In this document: positions 35,020 to 43,356 of the stretch, in pieces
How the letters are laid out: the number at the start of each line of letters is the position of its first letter
How positions within the stretch are numbered: position 1 is the first letter of the stretch
From: Thalassolituus alkanivorans
GTDB taxonomy: Bacteria > Pseudomonadota > Gammaproteobacteria > Pseudomonadales > Oceanobacteraceae
Assembly (NCBI RefSeq): GCF_020447205.1
Contig: NZ_JAJAEL010000037.1
Coordinates: forward strand, 104,695 to 148,050
Direction: 5' to 3'
DNA: 43,356 bases
Notes under the pieces: model-generated
Seen by the model: only the letters and a program-made list of their open reading frames with translations
Database searches by the model: none
Told to the model about the DNA's origin: nothing
Made by a program: the position numbers and the translations under genes

Positions 35020-36102
35020 ATGAGTCGAGCATATAACTTCTGTGCGGGGCCTGCGGCATTGCCAATGGCGGTTCTGGAACGTGCCCGTGAGGAAATTGCG
35101 GACTGGCATGGCAAGGGCCTGTCGATCATGGAAATGAGCCACCGCAGCAAAGAGTTTGTTGGTGTGGCAGCACAGGCCGAGCAGGATTTGCGTGATCTGA
35201 TGGCCATTCCTGCGAATTACAAAGTTTTGTTTATGCAGGGCGGGGCGCACAGTCAGTTCAGCATGGTGCCGATGAACCTGCTGCGTGGCGGTAAAAAGGC
35301 CGACTATATTGTTACCGGTCAGTGGTCGAAAAAAGCCGTTGGCGAAGCCAAACGCTACGCTGATGTACACATTGCCGCGACCACCGAAGGCAATAATTTC
35401 ACCTCCGTTCCGGCTCAGCACGAACTGAATCTGAGCCCTGATGCAGCTTACGTTCATTACTGCCCGAACGAAACCATTGGTGGCGTTAAATTCGATTACA
35501 TTCCGGACGTCGGTGACAAAGTACTGGTAGCGGATTACTCGTCTGCTATTTTGTCCGAGCCGATTGATGTATCGAAATTCGGTCTGATTTACGCCGGTGC
35601 CCAAAAAAACATTGGCCCTGCCGGTCTGTGTGTGGTGATCGTACGTGAAGATCTGCTGGGTGACACTCTGCCGGGTACGCCAACCATGTTTGATTACAAG
35701 GTGTGTGCGGATAACGATTCTATGTACAACACCCCTCCGACTTACAGCTGGTATCTGGCTGGTCTGGTGTTCCAGTGGCTGAAAGCTCAGGGCGGTGTTG
35801 AGGCTATTAGTGTGGTGAATAACCGCAAAGCAGCCAGGCTGTATGATTACATCGATAACAGCGGCTTCTACGCTAACCCTGTGGTCAAAAATAACCGCTC
35901 CATCATGAACGTGCCATTCACCCTGGCCGATGCTGCGCTGGATAAAACCTTCCTGGCGGAAAGCGAAGCGGCTGGTCTGCTGAATCTGGCCGGTCACCGC
36001 AGCGTCGGTGGTATGCGCGCCTCTATTTATAACGCCGTATCGGAGCAGGCGGTTGATGCCCTGATCGGCTTTATGGGTGATTTCGCCAAGCGTCACGGTT
36101 AA
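35020..36102 (+). CDS. serC: Phosphoserine aminotransferase
   Basis: PLP enzyme converting 3-phosphohydroxypyruvate to phosphoserine in serine synthesis, and also acting in pyridoxine synthesis. 360 residues (E. coli 362). The N-terminus YNFCAGPAALP and HRSKEF are diagnostic; the PLP lysine is Lys196 in AGAQKNIGPAG. The C-terminal GGMRASIYNA is also conserved. No strong Shine-Dalgarno is seen before the ATG. It heads the serC-pheA-hisC-tyrA/aroA-cmk run, the order found in Pseudomonas. Confidence 0.98.
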   Translation: MSRAYNFCAGPAALPMAVLERAREEIADWHGKGLSIMEMSHRSKEFVGVAAQAEQDLRDLMAIPANYKVLFMQGGAHSQFSMVPMNLLRGGKKADYIVTGQWSKKAVGEAKRYADVHIAATTEGNNFTSVPAQHELNLSPDAAYVHYCPNETIGGVKFDYIPDVGDKVLVADYSSAILSEPIDVSKFGLIYAGAQKNIGPAGLCVVIVREDLLGDTLPGTPTMFDYKVCADNDSMYNTPPTYSWYLAGLVFQWLKAQGGVEAISVVNNRKAARLYDYIDNSGFYANPVVKNNRSIMNVPFTLADAALDKTFLAESEAAGLLNLAGHRSVGGMRASIYNAVSEQAVDALIGFMGDFAKRHG

Positions 36103-36154
36103 GCGACGCTGGCTTGCAGATCATGGCTAAACAGACAGAAAACGGCAGAACACT

Positions 36155-37246
36155 ATGAGCGAAGCACAAGAGCTGGATCAGCTGCGTCAGCAGATTGATT
36201 CACTGGATCAGCAGATTCAGGACCTGATTAACCAGCGCGCCCACTGCGCTCAGCAGGTGGCAGAGGTTAAGCAGAAATACGCATCGCCCGGCGAGCTTGT
36301 GGTGTTTTACCGGCCTGAGCGTGAAGCTCAGGTGCTGCGTAAAGTGATGGAGCGTAATCAGGGGCCGTTGCCGGATGAGGCCATGGCGCGACTGTTCCGC
36401 GAAATCATGTCGCAGTGTCTGGCGCTGGAAGAGCCGCTGCAGGTGGCCTATTTAGGGCCGGAAGGGACCTTCACCCAGCAGGCGGCGGTAAAACATTTTG
36501 GCCATGCGGTGCAGTGCCGCGGTCAGGTGTCGATTGCCGATGTATTCCGCGAAGTGGAAAGCGGCGCCGCCAATTACGGTGTGGTGCCGGTGGAAAATTC
36601 CACCGAGGGCGTGGTAACCCATACCCTCGACAGCTTCTTTGATTCCAATCTGCAGATCTGTGGCGAAGTAACGCTGCGCATTCATCATCACCTGTTGGTG
36701 AAAGCCGATGCTGAGCCGGTAGAACGTATTTATTCCCACGCCCAGTCACTGGGGCAGTGCCGCCGCTGGCTGGATCAGAATTACCCTAATGTTGAGCGCA
36801 TTGCCGTCAGCTCCAATGCCGAAGCGGCACGTCGCGCCAGCAAAGAAGCCAATGCGGCGGCTATCGCCAGTGAAGCGGCGGCGGAGTTGTATCAGCTCCG
36901 GATTCAGGCAGCCAATATTGAAGACCGCCCGGATAACACCACGCGTTTCCTGATTATTGGTCGTCAGGCAACCACGCCGAGCGGCGATGATAAAACCTCG
37001 GTACTGGTATCCAGCCGCAACCAGCCCGGTGCGCTGTATCAGGTACTGGAACCGTTTCATAAGGCCGGTATCAGCCTGACCCGGATTGAAACCCGTCCGG
37101 CGCGCAGCGGTACCTGGAATTACGTATTTTTTATCGATTTTGAAGGTCACCGCCACGACGCAAGCATTGCGCCGTTAATTGATGATCTGCGCGATGTCGC
37201 GCTGGATTTCAAATGGCTGGGCTCCTATCCGAAAGCCGTGCTGTAA
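36155..37246 (+). CDS. pheA: Bifunctional chorismate mutase / prephenate dehydratase
   Basis: Converts chorismate to prephenate and then phenylpyruvate, committing flux to phenylalanine. 363 residues with three parts: AroQ-type chorismate mutase (about 5-90; LRQQIDSLDQQIQDLINQR), prephenate dehydratase (about 95-275; VAYLGPEGTFTQQA, VENSTEGVV, NTTRF) and a C-terminal ACT domain (about 285-360) with the GALYQVL and ETRP segments that bind phenylalanine for feedback inhibition. All catalytic motifs are intact. The Shine-Dalgarno is weak; the gene is 52 bp after serC. Confidence 0.98.
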   Translation: MSEAQELDQLRQQIDSLDQQIQDLINQRAHCAQQVAEVKQKYASPGELVVFYRPEREAQVLRKVMERNQGPLPDEAMARLFREIMSQCLALEEPLQVAYLGPEGTFTQQAAVKHFGHAVQCRGQVSIADVFREVESGAANYGVVPVENSTEGVVTHTLDSFFDSNLQICGEVTLRIHHHLLVKADAEPVERIYSHAQSLGQCRRWLDQNYPNVERIAVSSNAEAARRASKEANAAAIASEAAAELYQLRIQAANIEDRPDNTTRFLIIGRQATTPSGDDKTSVLVSSRNQPGALYQVLEPFHKAGISLTRIETRPARSGTWNYVFFIDFEGHRHDASIAPLIDDLRDVALDFKWLGSYPKAVL

Positions 37247-37288
37247 GCCGGCTTTTCTTCCCTATTAACGCATTGTAAGGCAGGCATT

Positions 37289-38416
37289 ATGGCAGTCGAT
37301 TTTCAGCAGCTGGCAGTGGAAGGCGTTCGTGGCCTGATGCCCTATCAGCCGGGTAAACCTATTGATGAACTGGCGCGCGAGCTCGGCCTGAAAGAAGCCG
37401 ACATTGTTAAGCTCGCCAGTAACGAAAACCCAATGGGCCCAAGCCCGAAAGCGCTGGCGGCCATTCAGACGGAACTGGCGGATCTTACCCGCTACCCTGA
37501 CGGCGCCGGTTTTGAGCTGAAAAAAGCCCTGTGCAATACACTGAGCAGCGATGCTTATCAGGTTGCGCCAGAGCAGATTACTCTGGGCAACGGCTCCAGC
37601 GATATTCTCGATTTTATTACCCGTGTTTTTGTCAATGACGGCGATGAGATCGTGGTGTCACAGCACGCCTTTGCCATTTATGAGCTGGTCGCACGCATGG
37701 TTGGCGCCCGTACTCTGGCGGCACCGGCGAAAGATTTCGGCCACGACCTCGACGCTATGCTGGCACTGATCGGTGATAAAACCCGCATCGTATTTATTAC
37801 CAATCCGAATAACCCGACCGGCACCTGGCTGACAAAAGACGAACTGACGGCGTTCCTCGATAACGTGCCGGAGCGCGTGCTGGTGCTGCTCGACGAAGCC
37901 TATTTTGAATACGTCGATGAAGCCGAGTATCCCGATGGTATTCAGCTGCTGAGCCGTTATCCGAATCTGGTTATTACCCGTACCTTCTCCAAGGCCTATG
38001 GTCTGGCGTCGTTGCGCGTGGGTTATGGTATTTCCAGCCCGCAGATTGCCGACTTGCTCAACCGTGTACGTCCGCCGTTTAACGTTGATTCCTTTGCGCT
38101 GGCGGCCGCAGCGGCGGCGTTGTCTGATGACGATTATGTGGCACAGAGTGTGGCGGCGAATAAGGCCGGTATGCAGCAACTGACCGCAGCGTTTGATGCG
38201 CTGGGCCTGAGTTTTATTCCATCGGTTGGTAACTTTATTGCCTTCCGTGTGCCGGACGCTATGGGCGCGATGGATGTGTACAATCAGCTGCTGGCAAAAG
38301 GGGTGATTGTGCGCCCGGTGGCTAACTACGAGATGCCGCAATATCTGCGCGTTTCTATTGGAACCCAGGCCGAAAATGCCACCTTTATCAGTGCTTTGAC
38401 CGCGGTGTTGTCTTGA
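37289..38416 (+). CDS. hisC: Histidinol-phosphate / aromatic aminotransferase
   Basis: PLP aminotransferase of the HisC family, 375 residues. The PLP lysine is Lys235 in TFSKAYGLA, with ASNENPMGPSP near the N-terminus and FITNPNNPTGTW in the middle, all diagnostic. In this operon position it corresponds to Pseudomonas hisC2. Because it lies between pheA and tyrA, it probably also transaminates phenylpyruvate or 4-hydroxyphenylpyruvate (inference). AAGGCAGG precedes the ATG. Its stop overlaps the TTG start of the tyrA-aroA gene. Confidence 0.95.
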   Translation: MAVDFQQLAVEGVRGLMPYQPGKPIDELARELGLKEADIVKLASNENPMGPSPKALAAIQTELADLTRYPDGAGFELKKALCNTLSSDAYQVAPEQITLGNGSSDILDFITRVFVNDGDEIVVSQHAFAIYELVARMVGARTLAAPAKDFGHDLDAMLALIGDKTRIVFITNPNNPTGTWLTKDELTAFLDNVPERVLVLLDEAYFEYVDEAEYPDGIQLLSRYPNLVITRTFSKAYGLASLRVGYGISSPQIADLLNRVRPPFNVDSFALAAAAAALSDDDYVAQSVAANKAGMQQLTAAFDALGLSFIPSVGNFIAFRVPDAMGAMDVYNQLLAKGVIVRPVANYEMPQYLRVSIGTQAENATFISALTAVLS

Positions 38417-40662
38417 GCAGAAAAGCGACGTTGTTTATTCCCCGGGTTGCCGTTATCGGCCTCGGTCTGATCGGCTGTTCCTGGGTGAAAGGCTTGCGCG
38501 TGCGCGGCTGTGTGGGTCAGGTTGCCGGTTTCGACCGCAATCTGGATTCGATGCAGCAGGCGCTGGACGTTGGCCTGATTGATGAATTCAGCAGCGATAT
38601 CACCGAGGTGGTGCGCGCCGCGGATCTGGTGATTATTTCGGTGCCGATTCTGGCCGTGCGTCAGGTGCTGCAGGATATTGCCGCAGCCATTGGTGACGCT
38701 ACTGTGCTGACCGATGTTGGCTCGGTGAAAGGCTCTGTGGCCGGTGATGTCGAGGCGGTATTTGGTGCTGGCTTCGGCCGCTTTGTGCTGGGTCATCCGA
38801 TTGCCGGTTCTGAGCGCAGCGGGGTGAGCGCCGCCGATGAAAATCTGTATGTGCGCCATAAAGTCATTATCACTCCGCAGCCGCACACCGACCAGGCGGC
38901 TTTGCGTCTGGTGCGTGCTGCCTGGCAGGCCGTGGGTGCGGATGTTGAGGATATGGCGGTCAGTCATCACGATGAAGTGCTGGCCGCGACCAGTCATCTG
39001 CCGCATCTTCTGGCCTATTCGCTGGTCGATACCCTGGCCAACAGCCACGAAAACAAAGAAATCTTTAACTATGCCGCCGGCGGCTTCCGCGATTTTACCC
39101 GTATCGCCGCCAGCAGCCCGGTGATGTGGCGCGATATTTTTTCCGCCAATAAAGAGCAGATTCTGAAAACGCTGGACCTGTTTCAGCACGATCTGAATTT
39201 TTTACGCAGCGCGATCGAGCAGGAAGACACCACCACGGTGATGGGGGTGCTGACCCGTGCTAAAGTGGCGCGCGACCATTTTTCTAAAATACTCGCCCGC
39301 AGGGCCTACGTTGAACCTATGAAAACCGCATCTGTTACCTATATCGCATCACCTGCCGGTTCGCTGAGCGGCAGTTTCCGTGTTCCCGGAGATAAATCCA
39401 TTTCCCACCGTTCCATCATGTTGGGCTCGCTGGCGGAAGGCACGACCGAAGTCAGTGGCTTCCTTGAAGGGGAAGACAGCCTGGCAACGCTGCAGGCATT
39501 CCGTGATATGGGCGTGGTGATCGAAGGTCCGCACCGTGGCCGGGTAACCATTCATGGTGTTGGTCTGCACGGTCTGCAGCCACCACCGAATGCGCTGTAT
39601 CTGGGTAATTCAGGTACCTCAATGCGTCTGCTTGCAGGCTTAATGGCCGGTCAGAATTTTGATGTGGAAATGAGTGGCGATGAGTCGCTGTCCAAGCGTC
39701 CGATGGGCCGTGTAGCTGATCCACTGAGGCTGATGGGTGCAGTGGTGGAAACCGCCGAAGCCGGTCGTCCGCCAATCAAAGTATTCGGTGCCGGTAAACT
39801 GAAAGGCATTCACTACGATCTGCCGATGGCCAGTGCCCAGGTAAAAAGCTGTGTACTGCTGGCCGGTCTGTACGCCGAAGGCGAAACCTCGGTGACTGAA
39901 CCTGCACCAACCCGCGATCATACCGAGCGTATGCTGAAAGGCTTTGGCTATGACGTAAAGGTTGATGGCAGCACGGTGACGCTGCAGTCCGGCGGCAAAC
40001 TGACCGCAACCAGCATTGACGTGCCGGCGGATATCTCATCGGCAGCCTTCTTTATGGTTGCCGCGAGCATTGCCGAAGGTTCCGATATCACCCTCGAACA
40101 CGTGGGCATTAACCCGACCCGTATTGGTGTAATCAATATCCTGCGCGCCATGGGCGGCAATATTGAGGTGTTGAACGAGCGCGAAGTGGGTGGTGAGCCA
40201 GTGGCGGATATCCGTATCCGCAGCGCACAGTTAAAAGGTATTCATATTCCGGAAGATCAGGTGCCGCTGGCCATCGATGAATTCCCGGCGCTGTTTATTG
40301 CCGCCGCCTGTGCCGAAGGCGAAACCGTTCTGACCGGTGCAGAAGAATTGCGGGTAAAAGAAAGTGACCGTATTCAGGCCATGGTCGATGGTCTGATCAC
40401 TCTGGGTGTGGATGCCAAAGGCACCGAAGACGGGGCTGTCATCCAAGGAATGGGAGCAACCGGCCGTTTTGGTGGTGGCGAAATTGTTACTCATCACGAT
40501 CACCGTATCGCCATGAGTTTTGCCATTGCTTCCTTACGTGCCGCCGAGCCGATCATCGTTCTTGACTGCGCCAACGTAGCAACCTCATTCCCGGATTTTG
40601 TCGGCCTGGCCAATAATGCCGGTCTGCAACTGGATATGATCAGCAAGCCTGCTGCCGAATAA
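38413..40662 (+). CDS. tyrA-aroA: Fused prephenate dehydrogenase / EPSP synthase (TyrA-AroA)
   Basis: A 749-residue fusion. Residues 1 to about 300 are TyrA, with the NAD-binding GLGLIG at 16-21 and the GSERSG and SHLPHLLAY motifs; it oxidises prephenate or arogenate toward tyrosine. Residues from about 303 are AroA, 3-phosphoshikimate 1-carboxyvinyltransferase, with GDKSISHRS (326-334), [10 protein letters not shown], and RVKESDRIQ near the C-terminus. GDKSISHR and the Gly of GNSGT are those of the glyphosate-sensitive type as far as can be judged. The start is TTG, overlapping the hisC stop. The same fusion occurs in Pseudomonas. The Met at 303 could allow separate AroA translation, but no ribosome binding site is evident. 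Confidence 0.97.
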   Translation: MSRKATLFIPRVAVIGLGLIGCSWVKGLRVRGCVGQVAGFDRNLDSMQQALDVGLIDEFSSDITEVVRAADLVIISVPILAVRQVLQDIAAAIGDATVLTDVGSVKGSVAGDVEAVFGAGFGRFVLGHPIAGSERSGVSAADENLYVRHKVIITPQPHTDQAALRLVRAAWQAVGADVEDMAVSHHDEVLAATSHLPHLLAYSLVDTLANSHENKEIFNYAAGGFRDFTRIAASSPVMWRDIFSANKEQILKTLDLFQHDLNFLRSAIEQEDTTTVMGVLTRAKVARDHFSKILARRAYVEPMKTASVTYIASPAGSLSGSFRVPGDKSISHRSIMLGSLAEGTTEVSGFLEGEDSLATLQAFRDMGVVIEGPHRGRVTIHGVGLHGLQPPPNALYLGNSGTSMRLLAGLMAGQNFDVEMSGDESLSKRPMGRVADPLRLMGAVVETAEAGRPPIKVFGAGKLKGIHYDLPMASAQVKSCVLLAGLYAEGETSVTEPAPTRDHTERMLKGFGYDVKVDGSTVTLQSGGKLTATSIDVPADISSAAFFMVAASIAEGSDITLEHVGINPTRIGVINILRAMGGNIEVLNEREVGGEPVADIRIRSAQLKGIHIPEDQVPLAIDEFPALFIAAACAEGETVLTGAEELRVKESDRIQAMVDGLITLGVDAKGTEDGAVIQGMGATGRFGGGEIVTHHDHRIAMSFAIASLRAAEPIIVLDCANVATSFPDFVGLANNAGLQLDMISKPAAE

Positions 40663-40672
40663 AGGAGTTTTG

Positions 40673-41356
40673 ATGAACCTGTCCGCCGCCCCTGTAATTA
40701 CAATCGATGGCCCGTCCGGTGCCGGCAAAGGCACCGTGTGTGCCCGTCTGGCGCAGGTGCTGAACTGGCAGCTGCTCGACAGCGGTGCGCTGTACCGTAT
40801 TACCGGTCTGGCCGCGAGCCGCAAAGGTCTGGAACTGGATGATGAAACGGCGGTTGCTGCGGTCGCCGCTAGTCTGGATGTGCGTTTTGAACCGACCCCT
40901 GTCGGCGTGCGGGTTATCCTGGAAGGGGATGACGTAACCGATTCAATCCGAACCGAAGAAGTCGGCAGTCTGGCTTCCCAGGTCGCGGCATTACCGGCGG
41001 TGCGGGATGCATTACTGCAGCGCCAGCGTGATTTCCGCACCGCACCGGGTGTCATTGCCGATGGCCGCGATATGGGCACGGTGGTTTTTCCGGATGCACC
41101 GGTCAAGGTATTCCTCACCGCCAGTGCCGAAGAACGTGGCCAGCGCCGTTACAAGCAGTTGCTTGAAAAGGGATTTAGTGCTAGTTTACCCGCCCTTATC
41201 GAAGACATCCGAGCTCGCGATGAGCGTGACAGCAACCGTTCTGTCGCCCCATTGAAGCCCGCGCAAGATGCTGTACTGATCGACAGCACCTCAATGAGCA
41301 TTGAGGAAGTATGCGATCAGGTAATGAATCTTGTCCGTACTACTGGACTGATCTGA
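40673..41356 (+). CDS. cmk: Cytidylate kinase
   Basis: Phosphorylates CMP and dCMP with ATP. 227 residues (E. coli 227). The P-loop GPSGAGKGT is at 13-21; LLDSGALYR and the [15 protein letters not shown] block are diagnostic. ATG 40673 follows AAGGAG at a suitable distance; a TTG just before it is unlikely. It is 10 bp after tyrA-aroA and precedes rpsA, an association conserved across gammaproteobacteria. Confidence 0.98.
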   Translation: MNLSAAPVITIDGPSGAGKGTVCARLAQVLNWQLLDSGALYRITGLAASRKGLELDDETAVAAVAASLDVRFEPTPVGVRVILEGDDVTDSIRTEEVGSLASQVAALPAVRDALLQRQRDFRTAPGVIADGRDMGTVVFPDAPVKVFLTASAEERGQRRYKQLLEKGFSASLPALIEDIRARDERDSNRSVAPLKPAQDAVLIDSTSMSIEEVCDQVMNLVRTTGLI

Positions 41357-41366
41357 GATGAAACCG

Positions 41367-41422
41367 GTGCGTTAGCCGGCTCTGTCCCCGCGGCGGGAAA
41401 ATGAGAAAACGCACAGGTTTTT
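41367..41422 (+). promoter_or_regulatory. Hairpin between cmk and rpsA, partial terminator or leader structure
   Basis: GTGCGTT (41367-41373) pairs with AACGCAC (41408-41414), enclosing a small CCCG-CGG-CGGG hairpin, and is followed by AGGTTTTTATGTTT. It may weaken read-through from cmk into rpsA. The 96 bp between it and rpsA hold a further weak pair, CTTCC / GGAAG, and no clear promoter. Confidence 0.4.
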
Positions 41423-41518
41423 ATGTTTGACTAACCCCGAATGTCTGGCCATTTGGTACGCGTTGTCTTCCATTAATTACCCCACGGAAGCGCGCCTTAA
41501 CGAGATAGGTACATACTC

Positions 41519-43207
41519 ATGAGCATGAGCGAAAGCTTTGCAGAATTATTTGAAGAATCCCTTAAAGAACTGGACATGCAGCCAGGTTCCATCGTTACCG
41601 GTACTGTTGTCGATATCGACAGCGATTGGGTTACCGTTAACTCTGGCCTGAAATCTGAAGCTGTTATCCCACGCAGCCAGTTCCTGAATGAAAAAGGCGA
41701 GCTGGAAGTTGCTATCGGCGACACCACTCAGGTATCCCTGGAAGCCGTTGAAGATGGTTTCGGTGAAACCCGCCTGTCTCGTGAAAAAGCGAAACGCGCA
41801 GAAAGCTGGATTGAGCTGGAAAAAGCCTTCGAAGCTGACGAAATGGTTATGGGTATCATCAATGGTAAAGTCAAAGGCGGCTTCACTGTTGATCTGAAGA
41901 ACATCCGTGCCTTCCTGCCAGGTTCTCTGGTTGACGTACGTCCGGTACGCGACACTCTGCACCTGGAAGGCAAAGAGCTGGAATTCAAAGTTATCAAGCT
42001 GGATGCCAAGCGTAACAACGTAGTTGTATCCCGTCGTGCCGTTCTGGAAGCTGCTAACAGCCAGGAACGCGAAGAACTGCTGGCTAACCTGCAGGAAGGT
42101 CAGTCTGTTAAAGGTATCGTTAAGAACCTGACCGACTACGGTGCTTTCGTAGATCTGGGCGGTGTTGACGGCCTGCTGCACATCACTGACATGGCGTGGA
42201 AGCGCATCAAGCACCCAAGCGAAATCGTTGCTGTTGGCGATGAAATCGACGTTAAAGTGCTGAAGTTCGACCGTGAGCGCAACCGCGTTTCTCTGGGTCT
42301 GAAGCAGCTGGGTGATGATCCATGGGTGAACATCAACGAGCGTTACCCAGAGCACGCCCGTGTTAAAGCACGCGTAACTAACCTGACTGACTACGGCTGT
42401 TTCGCTGAGCTGGAAGAGGGTGTTGAAGGTCTGGTTCACGTATCCGAAATGGATTGGACCAACAAAAACATCCACCCAAGCAAAGTGGTTCAGGTTGGCG
42501 ACGAAATCGAAGTTATGGTTCTGGACATCGACGAAGAACGTCGTCGTATCTCCCTGGGTATCAAGCAGTGCACCATGAACCCATGGGAAGAGTTCGGTAC
42601 CAAGTTCAACAAAGGCGACAAGATCTCCGGTAAGATCAAGTCCATCACTGACTTCGGTATCTTTATCGGTCTGGATGGCGGCATCGACGGTCTGGTTCAC
42701 CTGTCTGACATTTCCTGGAACGACAGCGGCGAAGAAGCCGTTCGTAACTACAAGAAAGGCGACGAACTGGAAACTGTGATCCTGTCTATCGATCCTGAGC
42801 GTGAGCGTATCTCTCTGGGCGTTAAGCAACTGGAAAGCGATCCGTTCTCTGAGTACGTTGCTGAAAACGACAAGGGCACTCTGATCACCGGTAAAGTGAT
42901 CTCTGTAGACGCTAAAGCCGCTATCATTGAAATCGCTCCTGGCGTTGAAGGCACTCTGAAAGCCTCTGACATCAGCCGCGACAAGGTAGAAGATGCCCGT
43001 AACGTGCTGAACGAAGGTGACGCGGTTGAAGCTGTGATCACTGCCGTTGACCGTAAGAACCGCGCTATCAGCCTGTCTGTTAAAGCAAAAGACAGCGCAG
43101 AAGACAAAGCGGCTCTGAAAGAACAGCGTGCTAAGGCTGATGCCGAAATGACTGGTCCTACCACTATTGGTGACCTGATCAAAGAGCAGCTGAACCAGAA
43201 AGACTAA
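41519..43207 (+). CDS. rpsA: 30S ribosomal protein S1
   Basis: Brings mRNA to the 30S subunit, mainly for messages with weak or structured start regions. 562 residues (E. coli 557), with six S1 (OB-fold) repeats at about 20-87, 105-171, 190-260, 277-347, 364-434 and 451-520. Domains 3-6 show the repeated GxVxxxTDYGxFV and GLVHxSDxxW patterns; domains 1 and 2, which anchor to the ribosome, are more divergent, as usual. Only a weak AGG lies 13 nt before the ATG, in line with the E. coli gene, which lacks a good Shine-Dalgarno and is controlled by S1 itself. Codon use is strongly biased, as in highly expressed genes. Confidence 0.99.
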   Translation: MSMSESFAELFEESLKELDMQPGSIVTGTVVDIDSDWVTVNSGLKSEAVIPRSQFLNEKGELEVAIGDTTQVSLEAVEDGFGETRLSREKAKRAESWIELEKAFEADEMVMGIINGKVKGGFTVDLKNIRAFLPGSLVDVRPVRDTLHLEGKELEFKVIKLDAKRNNVVVSRRAVLEAANSQEREELLANLQEGQSVKGIVKNLTDYGAFVDLGGVDGLLHITDMAWKRIKHPSEIVAVGDEIDVKVLKFDRERNRVSLGLKQLGDDPWVNINERYPEHARVKARVTNLTDYGCFAELEEGVEGLVHVSEMDWTNKNIHPSKVVQVGDEIEVMVLDIDEERRRISLGIKQCTMNPWEEFGTKFNKGDKISGKIKSITDFGIFIGLDGGIDGLVHLSDISWNDSGEEAVRNYKKGDELETVILSIDPERERISLGVKQLESDPFSEYVAENDKGTLITGKVISVDAKAAIIEIAPGVEGTLKASDISRDKVEDARNVLNEGDAVEAVITAVDRKNRAISLSVKAKDSAEDKAALKEQRAKADAEMTGPTTIGDLIKEQLNQKD

Positions 43208-43231
43208 GTCTTGCTGAATTAAGCTGATCTG

Positions 43232-43258
43232 AAAAAACCCGCTTCGGCGGGTTTTTTT
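43232..43258 (+). terminator. Intrinsic terminator after rpsA
   Basis: Stem AAAAAACCCGC / GCGGGTTTTTT with TTCG loop, 24 bp after the stop. ihfB, the usual next gene, does not start before the window ends. Confidence 0.95.
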
Positions 43259-43260
43259 AT

Positions 43261-43351
43261 GGGCACCGTCCGTGGCGCCCACCCTGCGGGCCGCACTGCG
43301 TGCGTTAAGCTTTGTTCCTGACAAAGCTTTGATGTCTGGCCATCCATGGCC
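43261..43351. repeat. Cluster of four short inverted repeats downstream of rpsA
   Basis: GGGCACC / GGCGCCC (43261-43280, one mismatch), CGCAC / GTGCG (43292-43304), AAGCTTTGT / ACAAAGCTT (43307-43329, perfect 9-bp stem, 5-nt loop) and GGCCAT / ATGGCC (43338-43351). The packing resembles an extragenic palindromic (REP/BIME-like) element. It may continue past the window edge. Confidence 0.6.
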
Positions 43352-43356
43352 GGCAC

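Noticed and set aside
34861-36096. Long open frame on the minus strand opposite serC
   Set aside because: It mirrors serC codon for codon, has no family features and is rich in His, Arg and Gln, as expected for an antisense shadow of a well-biased gene.
36155-37246. ETRP instead of ESRP in the PheA ACT domain as a feedback-resistance sign
   Set aside because: Pseudomonas-type PheA proteins, as I recall them, also have ETRP; it is a lineage variant and not evidence of altered control.
41546-43324. 592-codon open frame opposite rpsA
   Set aside because: It is an antisense shadow caused by the strong codon bias of rpsA; the composition (Phe, Asn, Gln, Val rich, periodic) just reflects the S1 repeats read backwards.

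Overview
The window reads as core chromosome of a gammaproteobacterium, most likely a marine Oceanospirillales-type organism (Thalassolituus/Oceanobacter-like; this placement is inference from gene order and protein character, not a database match). It holds about 40 confident protein genes, no rRNA or tRNA genes, no CRISPR array, no phage and no recognisable insertion sequence. Gene order in the right half closely follows the Pseudomonas layout mtaD-ubiG-mupP-yciK divergent from gyrA-serC-pheA-hisC-tyrA/aroA-cmk-rpsA. The middle resembles the yciI/yciB/rnm/yciO/trpS/scpA/scpB/rluB neighbourhood.

Layout. 1-4.7 kb: a small secreted protein of unknown role, a DUF885 lipoprotein peptidase, and a DUF4892 exported protein coupled to an RssA-like patatin phospholipase. 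4.8-8.2 kb: prmB, aroC (chorismate synthase, followed by a strong terminator) and an HcaT-like MFS transporter. 8.2-11 kb: a polyhydroxyalkanoate (PHA) storage locus with a small DUF6489-type protein, a phasin and a class I PHA synthase. 11-12 kb: three small overlapping genes (unknown, YheU-like, coiled coil). 12-17.8 kb: bifunctional mnmC, an AEC permease, a periplasmic cyclophilin, a SelW-like Rdx protein, an SH3/coiled-coil membrane protein, yciI and yciB. 17.8-24.6 kb: RNase AM, yciO, two consecutive and different tryptophanyl-tRNA synthetase genes, then the tightly coupled scpA-scpB-rluB. 24.7-31 kb (minus strand): a GGDEF diguanylate cyclase behind a 350-bp palindrome-rich spacer, a class V aminotransferase, yciK, mupP, ubiG and mtaD. 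31.2-43.2 kb (plus strand): gyrA, an orphan Wzz-type chain-length protein, serC, pheA, hisC, a tyrA-aroA fusion, cmk and rpsA. A cluster of short inverted repeats follows the rpsA terminator and runs to the window edge.

How the genes work together. AroC, PheA, HisC and the TyrA-AroA fusion supply the last shikimate steps and the Phe and Tyr branches. SerC adds serine, and two TrpRS enzymes charge the third aromatic amino acid. MtaD and UbiG are linked through S-adenosylmethionine by-products. PhaC and the phasin make and coat carbon-storage granules. ScpA/ScpB partner SMC in chromosome segregation, and GyrA controls supercoiling.

No clearly new multi-gene system (defence, secretion or biosynthetic island) is visible. 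The observations most worth following are: (i) the second TrpRS carries a C-x21-C-x6-C-x2-C motif resembling the iron-sulfur motif of Thermotoga TrpRS, next to a conventional TrpRS whose promoter sits inside a palindrome; (ii) an orphan Wzz gene between gyrA and serC, ending in a terminator only 23 nt before serC; (iii) the dense palindromes in front of the GGDEF gene; (iv) the inverted-repeat cluster after rpsA; (v) the uncharacterised small genes around the PHA locus.
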